Assembly: GCF_018812025.1 (NCBI RefSeq) | Contig: NC_063049.1 | Span: 7,105,513-7,169,512, forward strand | Reading direction: 5' to 3' | From: Megalobrama amblycephala | Lineage: Eukaryota; Chordata; Actinopteri; Cypriniformes; Xenocyprididae | DNA: 64,000 nucleotides | Shown: piece by piece, positions 22,310 to 30,514 of the stretch | Layout of the letters: the number at the start of each line of letters is the position of its first letter | Position numbering within the stretch: the stretch's first letter is position 1 | Made by a program: the position numbers and the translations under genes | The notes under the pieces: model-generated | What the model was told of the DNA's origin: nothing | Database searches by the model: none | What the model saw: the letters and a program-made list of their open reading frames with translations, nothing else

Positions 22310-24061
22310 TCAAGCCGGAGCAGGGGGAGGAGTAGACTGGAGTGGAGGTCTCCAGGGCAGGTCCAAGAACCATGGCGGGTCAGGGGCTGAGGGCAACCAT
22401 GGCGGGTCAGGTGCAGCAGGTAGCCATGGCGGGTCAGGTGCAGCGGGCAGCCATGGCGGGTCAGGGGCCGAAGGCACCCATGGAGGATCAGGGACCGAAG
22501 GCTTCATGCCGTCGAGCCCAGGTGGCGCTGAAGGACCGGCGGGAGATGGCGGAACCAGCGGCTCCGCCGACCGAAGCGCAGCCGGGGCTCCAGAAGGCCG
22601 CAGTAGAACAAGGACGACAGACAACAAAGTGAGTACCGGAGGGAGTGAGGAGGCCAACAGAAACCAAGGGACGGAGTGACGGAGCGGAGATGGAGGAGTG
22701 CAGTCCAGAGGTGAGGGCAGGCTGACGAGGGAACAAGGTATGAACGGGGGCAGGATGGAGACTTGTGAGGCTGGTGGACTGATGGGCAACGGTGGAGCAG
22801 AGGGAGGTTGGAGCCAGGGTGACGGTAATTGACCAGAGGTCCGAGGTGGAGATCTGGGCGAGGGGGCTTGAGGTGGAGGTGCAGTGCAGACACAAATAGG
22901 AGGAGGCGGGAGAGGGAGGCAGGGAGGGAAAACAGTCTTTGGGCTGGAGAATTCAATAGCAAAGTTCATAATAGGAGCGGGCTCGTGATAGGCTGGAGCG
23001 GGTTCGTGACAGGCTGGAGCGGCTGGCTCGGCGGCGGCTGGGACTGGAGATACTGGCTCGGCGGCTGAGACTGGAGATGCTGGCTCGGCGGCTGAGACTG
23101 GAGATACTGGCTCGGTGGCGGAGACTGGTGCTGCTTGCTCGGTGGAGACTGGCGCTGCTTGCTCGGCGGAGATTGGCGCTGCTTGCTCGGCGGAGACTGC
23201 CGCTGCTTGCTCGGTGGAGACTGCCGCTGCTTGCACGGCGGAGACTGGAGAAGCTTGCTCGGCGGAGACTGGAGAAGCTTGCTCGGCGGAGACTGGAGAA
23301 GCTTGCTCGGCGGAGACTGGAGAAACTTGCTCGGCGGAGACTGGAGAGACTTGCTCGGCGGAGACTGGAGAGACTTGCTCGGCGGAGACTGGAGTAACTT
23401 GCTCGGCGGAGACTAGAGAAAATAGCTCGGCGGCTGAGATTGGAGATAGTAGCTCGGTGGCTGGAGCAGAGGGCCAGTCCATCCCCTCAAATACTATGAG
23501 AATTCCCGTAGGAACGGGAGCGGGCTCGGCGGAGACTCGAGCGGGCTCAGCGGAGGCTGGAGCTGTTTGCTTGGCGGCGGAGACTGGAGTGGACTTGGGC
23601 TTTCTCTTCTTCCTCCGCCTTCTGGACCCAGCAGAGGAGTGTGGGTCCAGCATGGAACAGGCAGGGAGTTCACTGGAGGGATATGCGGAGGAAGACGGAG
23701 GCTGACTGACTGGCCTGGCCAACCATGTTTCTGGATGGACTAGAGACAAACACTCATCCTGAACCCTATCAACGAGGAATTTGGAGCCATTTAACCACAA
23801 AATTGAATTGATAGTTTTGCTTAAGGAGAAACGATAATCAGGTTCACCAAAACGGATAGTGTCATCATCTAGTCCATCCAGAAACAGGGAGATTAAATAA
23901 GCCTCAGGCCAGTCAGACAGTAAAGTGAGCTCAACGAACTCCTCCACATACCTATCCAGCGAACGACCCACCTGTAGGAGCCCGATGAGGCGATCGCCAG
24001 CTGACAGAGGAGTGGGAGGCGTTGGAGGAGAAGGAGCCAGGGAGCTGGGGTAAGTCTCCAT
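22310..24061 (-). CDS. retrotransposon gag-like proline-rich protein with tandem repeats
   Basis: 583-aa open frame starting 38 nt inside the upstream LTR. Residues about 25-110 look like a retrotransposon capsid-type gag core (SLDRYVEEFVELTLLSDW, then FLDGLDDDTIRFGEP). A basic stretch follows (SRRRRKKRKPK). The middle contains about 17 copies of an 8-residue unit of the SAEQVSPV type, encoded by a 24-bp DNA repeat at about 23030-23470. The C-terminal third is proline-rich, with 9-residue units of the DPPWLPAAP type encoded by 27-bp repeats near 22360-22490. No zinc knuckle and no protease or polymerase motifs are seen. The frame is intact, unlike most transposon genes here, which fits a young insertion. 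The open frames on the opposite strand are shadows of the repeats. Confidence 0.75.
   Translation of the reverse strand: METYPSSLAPSPPTPPTPLSAGDRLIGLLQVGRSLDRYVEEFVELTLLSDWPEAYLISLFLDGLDDDTIRFGEPDYRFSLSKTINSILWLNGSKFLVDRVQDECLSLVHPETWLARPVSQPPSSSAYPSSELPACSMLDPHSSAGSRRRRKKRKPKSTPVSAAKQTAPASAEPARVSAEPAPVPTGILIVFEGMDWPSAPATELLSPISAAELFSLVSAEQVTPVSAEQVSPVSAEQVSPVSAEQVSPVSAEQASPVSAEQASPVSAEQASPVSAVQAAAVSTEQAAAVSAEQAAPISAEQAAPVSTEQAAPVSATEPVSPVSAAEPASPVSAAEPVSPVPAAAEPAAPACHEPAPAYHEPAPIMNFAIEFSSPKTVFPPCLPLPPPPICVCTAPPPQAPSPRSPPRTSGQLPSPWLQPPSAPPLPISPPASQVSILPPFIPCSLVSLPSPLDCTPPSPLRHSVPWFLLASSLPPVLTLLSVVLVLLRPSGAPAALRSAEPLVPPSPAGPSAPPGLDGMKPSVPDPPWVPSAPDPPWLPAAPDPPWLPAAPDPPWLPSAPDPPWFLDLPWRPPLQSTPPPAPA
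23029..23470 (-). repeat. 24-bp in-frame tandem repeat in the gag-like gene
   Basis: Successive units of the form GAGACTGGAGAAGCTTGCTC plus GGCG (24 bp, plus strand), about 17 copies with substitutions and a few three-base additions. All changes keep the minus-strand frame open, so each unit adds eight residues of the SAEQ-x-x-PV type. Confidence 0.85.
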
Positions 24062-24099
24062 GTTTCTTGTGGAAATCCAGCGGTAAGGGTCCGTTCTTC

Positions 24100-24380
24100 T
24101 GTTACAGGCATATGGTGTTGGAGAGATGAAGCGTAGTCAGATATCCACAAACAACGTTCTTTAATCACAATAAGGAGGGTACACACTATACACACAGTAA
24201 ACACAACAGAGAACGGACCAGGAATGAAGGGAGTGAGTGCAATATAAAGGCATTGAGGGTAATCAAGTCCAGGTGCAGGTGATGAATGATGATGGGGAGA
24301 TGACGAGGGAAGTGAGTGCAGGTGTGGAGAACAGGAGGATCATGGGAATAGTAGTCCAGGGAGACAGGGGATCTGTGACA
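24100..24380 (-). repeat. 5' LTR of the gag-only element
   Basis: 281-bp copy of the LTR with a few differences from 21952-22228, for example ACACAACAG against ACAACAG and CAATATAAAGG against CAATAAAGG. It is followed on the minus strand by GAAGAACGGACCC, where a tRNA primer site would be expected but no standard TGG-starting site is seen. Confidence 0.85.
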
Positions 24381-24947
24381 ACTGTAAATATACTTATACT
24401 TCCTGTTCTGTTCAGTTCTTTGTCTTGTCTCGTTAACGCCTATTGGTTTGATTTTCCTGTAAATCCAGTTTTTCCTGCGTGTACCGTGAGTTTTGAATTA
24501 AAAACTCTTCTAATGATATCTTCATCTTTGTGCCCTTCTTATGTGTAAACACCCATGACAGAAGACAAGATCAAGACAGTGATTTTTTTTTTTTTTTTTT
24601 TTCCTTTTGTTTATTTTTGTTTTTCCATCCATGGACCTGCCTGCTGTCCATCTCCTCTGCCTGGAGCAGGGTGACTGCTGAGGGAACATACACAGGACTT
24701 CATAGTTCTAGCCTCACACACTACCTGGACCTTGCAGTCCAAGGCACATCTTCCAGAGGACTGTCCCAGGGATAACTTTGCTGCATTTACCTCCTCTAAC
24801 AGCCCATTCCTCAGCCCCACCTCTGCTGGTTCCATTCAGCCCCTCTGCATCTCCTACACCAGGGATAGAGAATGTGGGTCCTGGCGTGCCGCTGTTCTGC
24901 AGAGTTTAGCTTCAACCCTAATCAAACACACCTGAACAAGCTAATCA

Positions 24948-26056
24948 ATGTCTTCAAGACTTCTAAGGCTACAGTCAGGTGAGTTTTTTTTCAGGGTTGG
25001 AGATAAACTTTGCAGGACAGTGGCCTATCCCTGTCCTACATCATTATGTGAGAATCTGCCTCAATACTTCAAGTCACCAGCTCCACCCTACAAGAACGAT
25101 CTATTGGCTCCACCTCCAGCCTCAGTACCCATCACTCCACTGCAGCCTGTCGACCCATTGTCTCCATCTTTGCTCCTCCCTCCCTTGGCTCCACCAGAAA
25201 ACCATCATCCTGACGGCTCCACCAGGCTCCCTCATCCCACCGGCTCTACCTTGGTCAGACATCGTCCTGGATGCACTTTTGGCTCCTTCTGGCTCTGTAT
25301 TCCCCCTGGCTCTGCCTTCAACCTCAGTCCCACCAGCTTCGCCTCAGTCTTCAGGCTTCCTGGTTACACCTCGGATGCTTGTCGCCACGGCTCCACCTCG
25401 GTCTCCACAGCCAGGGATGTTACGTGGGCCCTTTGGCTTGTCTGCTTCACCTGGGTCTCCATCTCCAGTGGCTAAATCTCCATCAGCCGTCCCCAGGGTG
25501 TCGTCTGCCAATATATGGCACTCCATGACAGAACACAAGACCGTTTCAAAAAAGAATAAGAACAATACCCAAGACAAAAAGGAAAATGGACAATCATTTC
25601 CTCCTGCTGCAGACAGGAGACTCCAGCTGCATGCTACAGCAATATATCAATTATGCACTGTGGCTGGTGGTCGAAGAAGGTGCTGACATCACCACCTGTG
25701 TGCCCACTCCTTTCATTCCAGGGTCCATCCATCCAGTGGACGTTCTCCTCCTGCCAGAGCACAGCCAGATTTCAGCCATGCCTCCCATGGACATAAAGCA
25801 TGAGCTCACTGCAGACACAGTGCCTGAGCCCACTGCAACGACAATGCCAGAGCCAATGCCTGAGCCCAACATTGCCCCGGAGCCTAAGCCCAATGGAGAG
25901 TATGACCAGGTGCATGAGGCTGCTACAATGGCCGTTAAGGCAGGAATCTTTGTGGGGTTCGACAGCATGGAGTTGAGCTCTGCCCATACTCCTGCACCTG
26001 AAGGTGAGCTATGCCTGTTTTTTGGTGATGTTGGAGGATATGGAAGAGGTTATTCC
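24948..26056 (+). pseudogene. degenerate proline-rich gag-like region of the outer retroelement
   Basis: Several overlapping plus-strand frames (24948-25475, 24979-25686, 25586-26059) give proline/serine-rich peptides without a clear folded domain. The sequence switches frame and lacks cysteine-knuckle or aspartic-protease motifs. It lies downstream of an LTR-like segment in the same orientation, so I read it as decayed retroelement coding DNA and not a host gene. Confidence 0.5.
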
Positions 26057-26734
26057 TAGGGGAAATAATGGGAGCAATGCGCATGCGGTGTGTTTTCCAG
26101 GCGCAACGAGATGAACAATTCTCAACTTTTCAGAATGTCGCAAGCGCACTGCAGTCCATGTGACAAGAACCAACCGATCAGCTATGGCCTTTCCGTAACA
26201 AAACATCAAAAGCTCAGCCAAACAGCTGATCATAGCTGTACAAGGTGGTTTTTATATCTCATCTCCATAAATATATCTCGTAGTAAAGCTAATGCAAGGG
26301 CTAGAAATCATTTATCCTTTGCTGAAACTTCCTGATCCTCTTAGAGAGCGCAGTTCATGGTTGCATAGCAACGACCGATGCCACGGGAGCGCAAGCGCGT
26401 TGGAAAGAAGGAGAAGCGGTGCGGCCGCGCCTTCCACGCGTTTTTTAGAAGCGATATGTGAATGGCCCCTATTCATAATTCATGTAAGTTCATGTTAAAT
26501 TTAACATTCTTTTTCAGTGACAGACAGACCTATTCAGCTGTTGATTTGAATACAGAAGTTTTTTATTCAACCTTGAAATGTGATCTTGTATGTACAACAA
26601 GGAAAATTATTGAAATTTGTTAATGTTTTTTGAATTTTGTTCAAATGTTTCATTTTGTTCAAAATATCGTGATACGTATCGTATCGTGAACTCTGTATCG
26701 AGATACGTACCGTATCGTGACCTGAGCACCCCTA
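26057..26734. mobile_element. hAT-type non-autonomous element with 8-bp target duplication
   Basis: The insert starts TAGGGGAAATAA and ends GAGCACCCCTA, a short TAGGGG terminal inverted repeat typical of hAT elements. It is flanked by the direct duplication GTTATTCC (26049-26056 and 26735-26742). Near the right end are GTGATACGTATCGTATCGTG motifs that I associate with an abundant fish hAT family. There is no transposase frame. It sits inside the older retroelement. Confidence 0.75.
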
Positions 26735-26819
26735 GTTATTCCCCAAAGTCTCCTGTCTCCTGTCTTGGACTCCACCCTGACTCCTCCCACCATCGGTAGG
26801 GCATTTTGAGAAAACTTCA

Positions 26820-27236
26820 CACACACACTCTGGGGACATCAGAGACTTATTTTACATCTTGTAAAAATGGCATAATAGGTCCCCTTTAAGGTGGGTTAAG
26901 GGGTAAGGGAAGTAATTATAGATGTTACAAAAGTTAATTACAGCTGTACATGCAGGTATTTTTTTAAAATAAAAGTACATTGTAAAAACATAAATGTATA
27001 CAATAAGTGCTTTGAATCAGATGAAAAATTTAAATGTTAGTACATAGTAGTTAAATACACCTAATCTAAAGTGGGACCATTAATAAAATAAAAGCATTTA
27101 CAAAATCTAAACTGATGTCCATGCTTTCTATAGTGTAGCAACCCACCCTATCTACTGTTACTCAACCCATTTTTTAAATGAGTAGGATTTTTTGTGGTTG
27201 TTTTTGCATTTTTGCAAGTACTCTTGTGTTGTCTTA
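26820..27236. other. repeat-derived non-coding DNA
   Basis: TAATAGGTCCCCTTTAA at 26873-26889 looks like the right end of a TTAA-flanked element whose left end is missing. The segment 26940-27090 matches the dispersed repeats at 20640-20710 and 37000-37100. No gene. Confidence 0.5.
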
Positions 27237-27431
27237 TGGAAGCTCGTTTCCACCATGAGATAAATATCTCACAATTCTGACTGTTTTTCTTGCAATTGTC
27301 CGATATAAAAAGTGTCCGAATTGTAAGATATAAACTTGCAATTGCGAGGAAAAAAAGTCAGAATTGTGAGATAAAAAAGTTGCAATTACCTTTTTGATTT
27401 TTTTATTCCGTGGTGGAAAAAAGCTTCCACA
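27237..27431. mobile_element. foldback MITE
   Basis: The ends mirror each other: GGAAGCTCGTTTCCACCATG at 27238 and GTGGTGGAAAAAAGCTTCCA ending near 27430. The interior contains mirrored AATTGTGAGAT and ATCTCACAATT motifs. Non-coding miniature element. Confidence 0.75.
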
Positions 27432-28256
27432 TTGATTAGTGTTGTTTGCTCGGAGGGATTTAACTGTTCTTATTGTATTTAACAACATTTTTGGTCAAAG
27501 CATGTTGATGGATCAAAAATAATGAATATAAAATAATGCACTTATGCATATTTAAATGTAATTTCATTGTTTTCAGATTGCATATTCATATGTCCTGCAG
27601 AGAGCACCAGACCTCGCTGAGCTATTCATCTCCTTGGTAACCTGCCCTGAGCGTCAAAGCCCGCGGTTAAATTCCTCTAGGTTACTCAAACATGGAGACC
27701 ATGTGTGAAGCGGGACAAATTAGAAAGTACACAGCTAGTTAATGAGTGTTGACCCCAGTTACTGTTGAGGAAATCTAGGAGAGAAATCTGGTGTTTGCAT
27801 AGGATGCCGTTTTGCCTCTGTTTACAGCTCACAGACACAACTGCCAGTGTTGACTTGGAGGAGAGAAATAAGTGTAAGCTTGATTAAGAGTGTAAGGGGA
27901 ACCGACATTGATGACTGTGGACTGTAGCATTTTAGTGGACTATAGCTTTTTGTCCTTGATGTGTTAATACACTAAAACATCACTGACTGTCAGTGGAAAA
28001 CTGAATGGCAACAAGAAACTTCAACACACATGAAGGTTCATCAGTGGCAATAATAACAATAATACACCAGTGATGCATTCTTAAATGAATGTTAGAAAAA
28101 CTTACCTCACTTCCAAACATCAAAAGTAAAGACAGAGAGCAGGACTGCAGACCCCGGGAAAAGGATTTATGTTTGGACCCCCCTTTTTATTTAATCTCTC
28201 ACTGCAGGGCAAGATTCGTGGGGTCCCCACTTCTTACAACCTCTGATCATAAGTAG
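27432..28256. other. intergenic DNA, no gene
   Basis: No gene or clear element. A compositionally normal stretch at 27590-27930 shows no convincing open frame or splice-bounded exon. Confidence 0.45.
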
Positions 28257-28655
28257 GATGGATGCTGTTGAACCGTCCTGCAATGAAAAATTAAGAAGAA
28301 TTTTGAGTTTTGTTTTGGATAATGATAAAACGTTTGGAGAACATTTGGAGTGGAGATCTACTCATTATTTACATCGCTAAAGAATGCTGCTTTATGAGTG
28401 CATTTCATCAACACACCTACCAATCAATTAATTTTAATTCAACGAAAAATGAGTAAATAAAGAAGTATTGCATTTACAGTAATGGAATGTTTCAGGTTCA
28501 ATACCAGCTTAGTTCTATCAATAGCATTTGAGGCATGATGTTGACTACAACAGAAAAGTCACCAAAAGTTCTCCAAATGTTTTATCATTATCCAAAGCAA
28601 ACCTCGAAATTCTTATTCATTCTTGGATGCAGGATGTTTGATCAGCATCCAGACA
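28257..28655. mobile_element. large imperfect inverted repeat beside the 38-bp array
   Basis: The left arm near 28259-28342 (GGATGCTG, then TTTGGATAATGATAAAAC) is the imperfect reverse complement of the right arm near 28569-28650 (GTTTTATCATTATCCAAA, then CAGCATCC). The motif TTGAC(T)ACAACAGAAAAGT occurs both at 28541 and 28673, and a similar CAACAACGGAAAAGT recurs at 30338 after the tandem array. This suggests the inverted repeat and array belong to one larger mobile unit. Confidence 0.65.
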
Positions 28656-28755
28656 TTATTTGTGCCAAAATGTTGACAACAACAGAAAAGTTATTGTCTT
28701 TCTCATGCCTCAGAGAGCTCAACGCGCTGCAACTGGAGAAAACACGTTCAAAAGT

Positions 28756-30332
28756 AAAAACACCAGCAAACATCTGCAATTACTCACAACGCAACCAAAT
28801 ATAGAAATGAACAGCAAATACTCACGATGCAACTAAATACAGAAAAACACGCTGAAAATACTCACAACGCACCCAAATACAGAAACGCGCTGCAAATACT
28901 CAAACCGCACCCAAATACAGAAACGTGCTGCAAACACTCACAACGCAACCAAATACAGAAACGCGCTGCAAACACTCACAACGCAGACCAAATACAGAAA
29001 CGCGCTGCAAATATTTACAATGCAACCAAATACAGAAACGTGCTGCAAACACTCACAACGCAACCAAATACAGAAACGCGCTGCAAACACTCACAACGCA
29101 GACCAAATACAGAAACGCGCTGCAAATATTTACAATGCAACCAAATACAGAAACGTGCTGCAAATACTCACAATGCAGCCAAACACAGAAACACACTGCA
29201 AATACTCACAATGCAACAAAATACAGAAACGCTCTGCAAATATTTACAATGCAACCAAATACAGAAATGTGCTGCAAATACTCGCAATGCAACCAAATAC
29301 AGAAAGGCGGCACAAATACTCACAACGCAACCAAATACAGAAACGTGCTGCAAACACTCACAATGCAGACCAAATACAGAAACGCGCTGCAAATATTTAC
29401 AATGCAACCAAATACAGAAACGTGCTGCAAATACTCACAACGCAGCCAAACACAGAAACACACTGCAAATACTCACAATGCAACAAAATACAGAAACGCT
29501 CTGCAAATATTTACAATGCAACCAAACACAGAAATGTGCTGCAAATACTCGCAATGCAACCAAATACAGAAAGGCGCCACAAATACTCACAATGCAACCA
29601 AATACAGAAACACCTGCAAATACTCACAACACAAATAAATACAGAAACGCGCTGCAAATACTCACAATGCAACCAAATACAGAAACACGCTGCAACTACT
29701 CACAATGCAACCAAATATAGAAATGAACAGCAAATACTCACGATGCAACCAAATACAAACACTCACGATGCAACCAAATACAGAAATGTGCTGCAAACAC
29801 TCACAATGCGACCAAAAACAGAAACGCGCTGCAAATACTTAAAACACACCCAAATACAGAAACGTACTGCAAACACTCACAACGCAACCAAAAATAGAAA
29901 CGTGCTGCAAACACTCACAATGGAACCAAATACAGAAATGCGCTGCAAACACTCACAATGCAACCAAATACAGAAACGCGCTGCAAACATTCACAAAGCA
30001 ACCAAATACAGAAATGCGCTGCAAATATTTACAATGCAACCAAATACAGAAACGTGCTGCAAATACTCACAACGCAGCCATACACAGAAACATACTGCAA
30101 ATACTCACAACGCAACCAAATACAGAAAGGTGCCACAAATACTCACAATGCAACCAAATACAGAAACACCTGCAAATACTCACAACACAACTAAATACAG
30201 AAACGCACTGCAAATACTCACAATGCAACCATATACAGAAACACATTGCAAATACTCACAACGCAAACCAAATGCAGAAACACTTGCAAATACTCACAAA
30301 GCAATCAAATACGGAAACACACAGTAAATAGC
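28756..30332. repeat. 38-bp minisatellite array with higher-order structure
   Basis: About 41 tandem copies of a 38-39 bp unit, consensus CAAATACTCACAACGCAACC followed by AAATACAGAAACGCGCTG. Sequence variants repeat in blocks: the variant with CAGACC occurs at 29099 and 29366, and the one with CAGCC at 29176 and 29443, both exactly 267 bp apart, so seven monomers form a higher-order unit. The variant ATATAGAAATGAACAG occurs near 28799 and 29715. The unit lacks stop codons in several frames, so long open frames arise (up to 435 codons), but 38 bp is not a multiple of three and all frames look alike, so no protein is inferred. Confidence 0.95.
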
Positions 30333-30474
30333 ACAGACAACAACGGAAAAGTTTAAAAGGGACCCTAACAGGAGACATGCTTATTGTTCAATGTCTACTC
30401 GTCAGTGGTGTTGCTGATGACTTGAAAGGTGAGTTTTTTTGTTTATTTTAACGTCCTGATTGTATATGCATTTT

Positions 30475-30514
30475 GCAGTGCGTTTTTGTATTTGGTTGTG
30501 TTGTGAGTATTTGC
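30475..30514 (-). repeat. single inverted copy of the 38-bp monomer
   Basis: The segment GCAGTGCGTTTTTGTATTTG and onward to GAGTATTTGC is the reverse complement of one array monomer (GCAAATACTCACAACACAAC...). It lies about 145 bp beyond the array end, in the opposite orientation. Confidence 0.85.

Larger units (their letters stand above)
21952..24380 (-). mobile_element. gag-only LTR retrotransposon with exact 5-bp target duplication
   Basis: Two direct repeats, 21952-22228 (277 bp) and 24100-24380 (281 bp), are nearly identical and run TGTCACAG...CTGTAACA on the minus strand. They are flanked by the duplication ACTGT (21947-21951 and 24381-24385). Just inside the downstream LTR lies a purine tract (plus-strand C run at 22232-22247), the expected polypurine tract. 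The 1.87-kb interior holds one large minus-strand open frame and no pol domain, so the element must depend on proteins from elsewhere (a TRIM/LARD-like condition). No convincing primer-binding site complementary to a tRNA 3' end was identified next to the upstream LTR. Confidence 0.9.
21690..26810 (+). mobile_element. old LTR retroelement remnant, plus strand, interrupted by two younger elements
   Basis: The segment 21709-21951 (AAATCAAGTGAAGC, ATACGATGCCTATC, CAGTATTATCAGTAGC) matches another copy at 34694-34850, so it is a dispersed LTR-like sequence. It resumes at 24381 after the inserted element and runs to about 24560, with CTTGTCTCGTTAACGCC and a TTAAAAACTCTTC poly(A)-like region. Downstream (24560-26056) is proline-rich, stop-broken coding DNA resembling a retroelement gag region, for example PVDPLSPSLLLPPLAPPE and repeated PEPT/PEPM/PEPK motifs. 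It is broken again by a hAT-type insert at 26057-26734, after which it resumes for some tens of bases. No protease, reverse transcriptase or integrase motif was found. Confidence 0.55.

Noticed and set aside
22272..23705. Plus-strand open frames of 79-196 codons (AETGEACS and LARRRLEK repeats).
   Set aside because: They are antisense or shifted readings of the in-frame repeats of the minus-strand gag-like gene.
25651..25968. Minus-strand 105-codon glycine/serine-rich frame.
   Set aside because: Antisense of a proline/glutamate-rich degenerate gag region; no independent support.
29020..30327. A 435-codon open frame and companions of 237 and 297 codons.
   Set aside because: They are products of the 38-bp tandem array, present in all plus frames with the same repeat, without start context, introns or a domain.
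28756..30332. CRISPR-like regular repeat array.
   Set aside because: The units are contiguous with no unique spacers, and the genome is eukaryotic.
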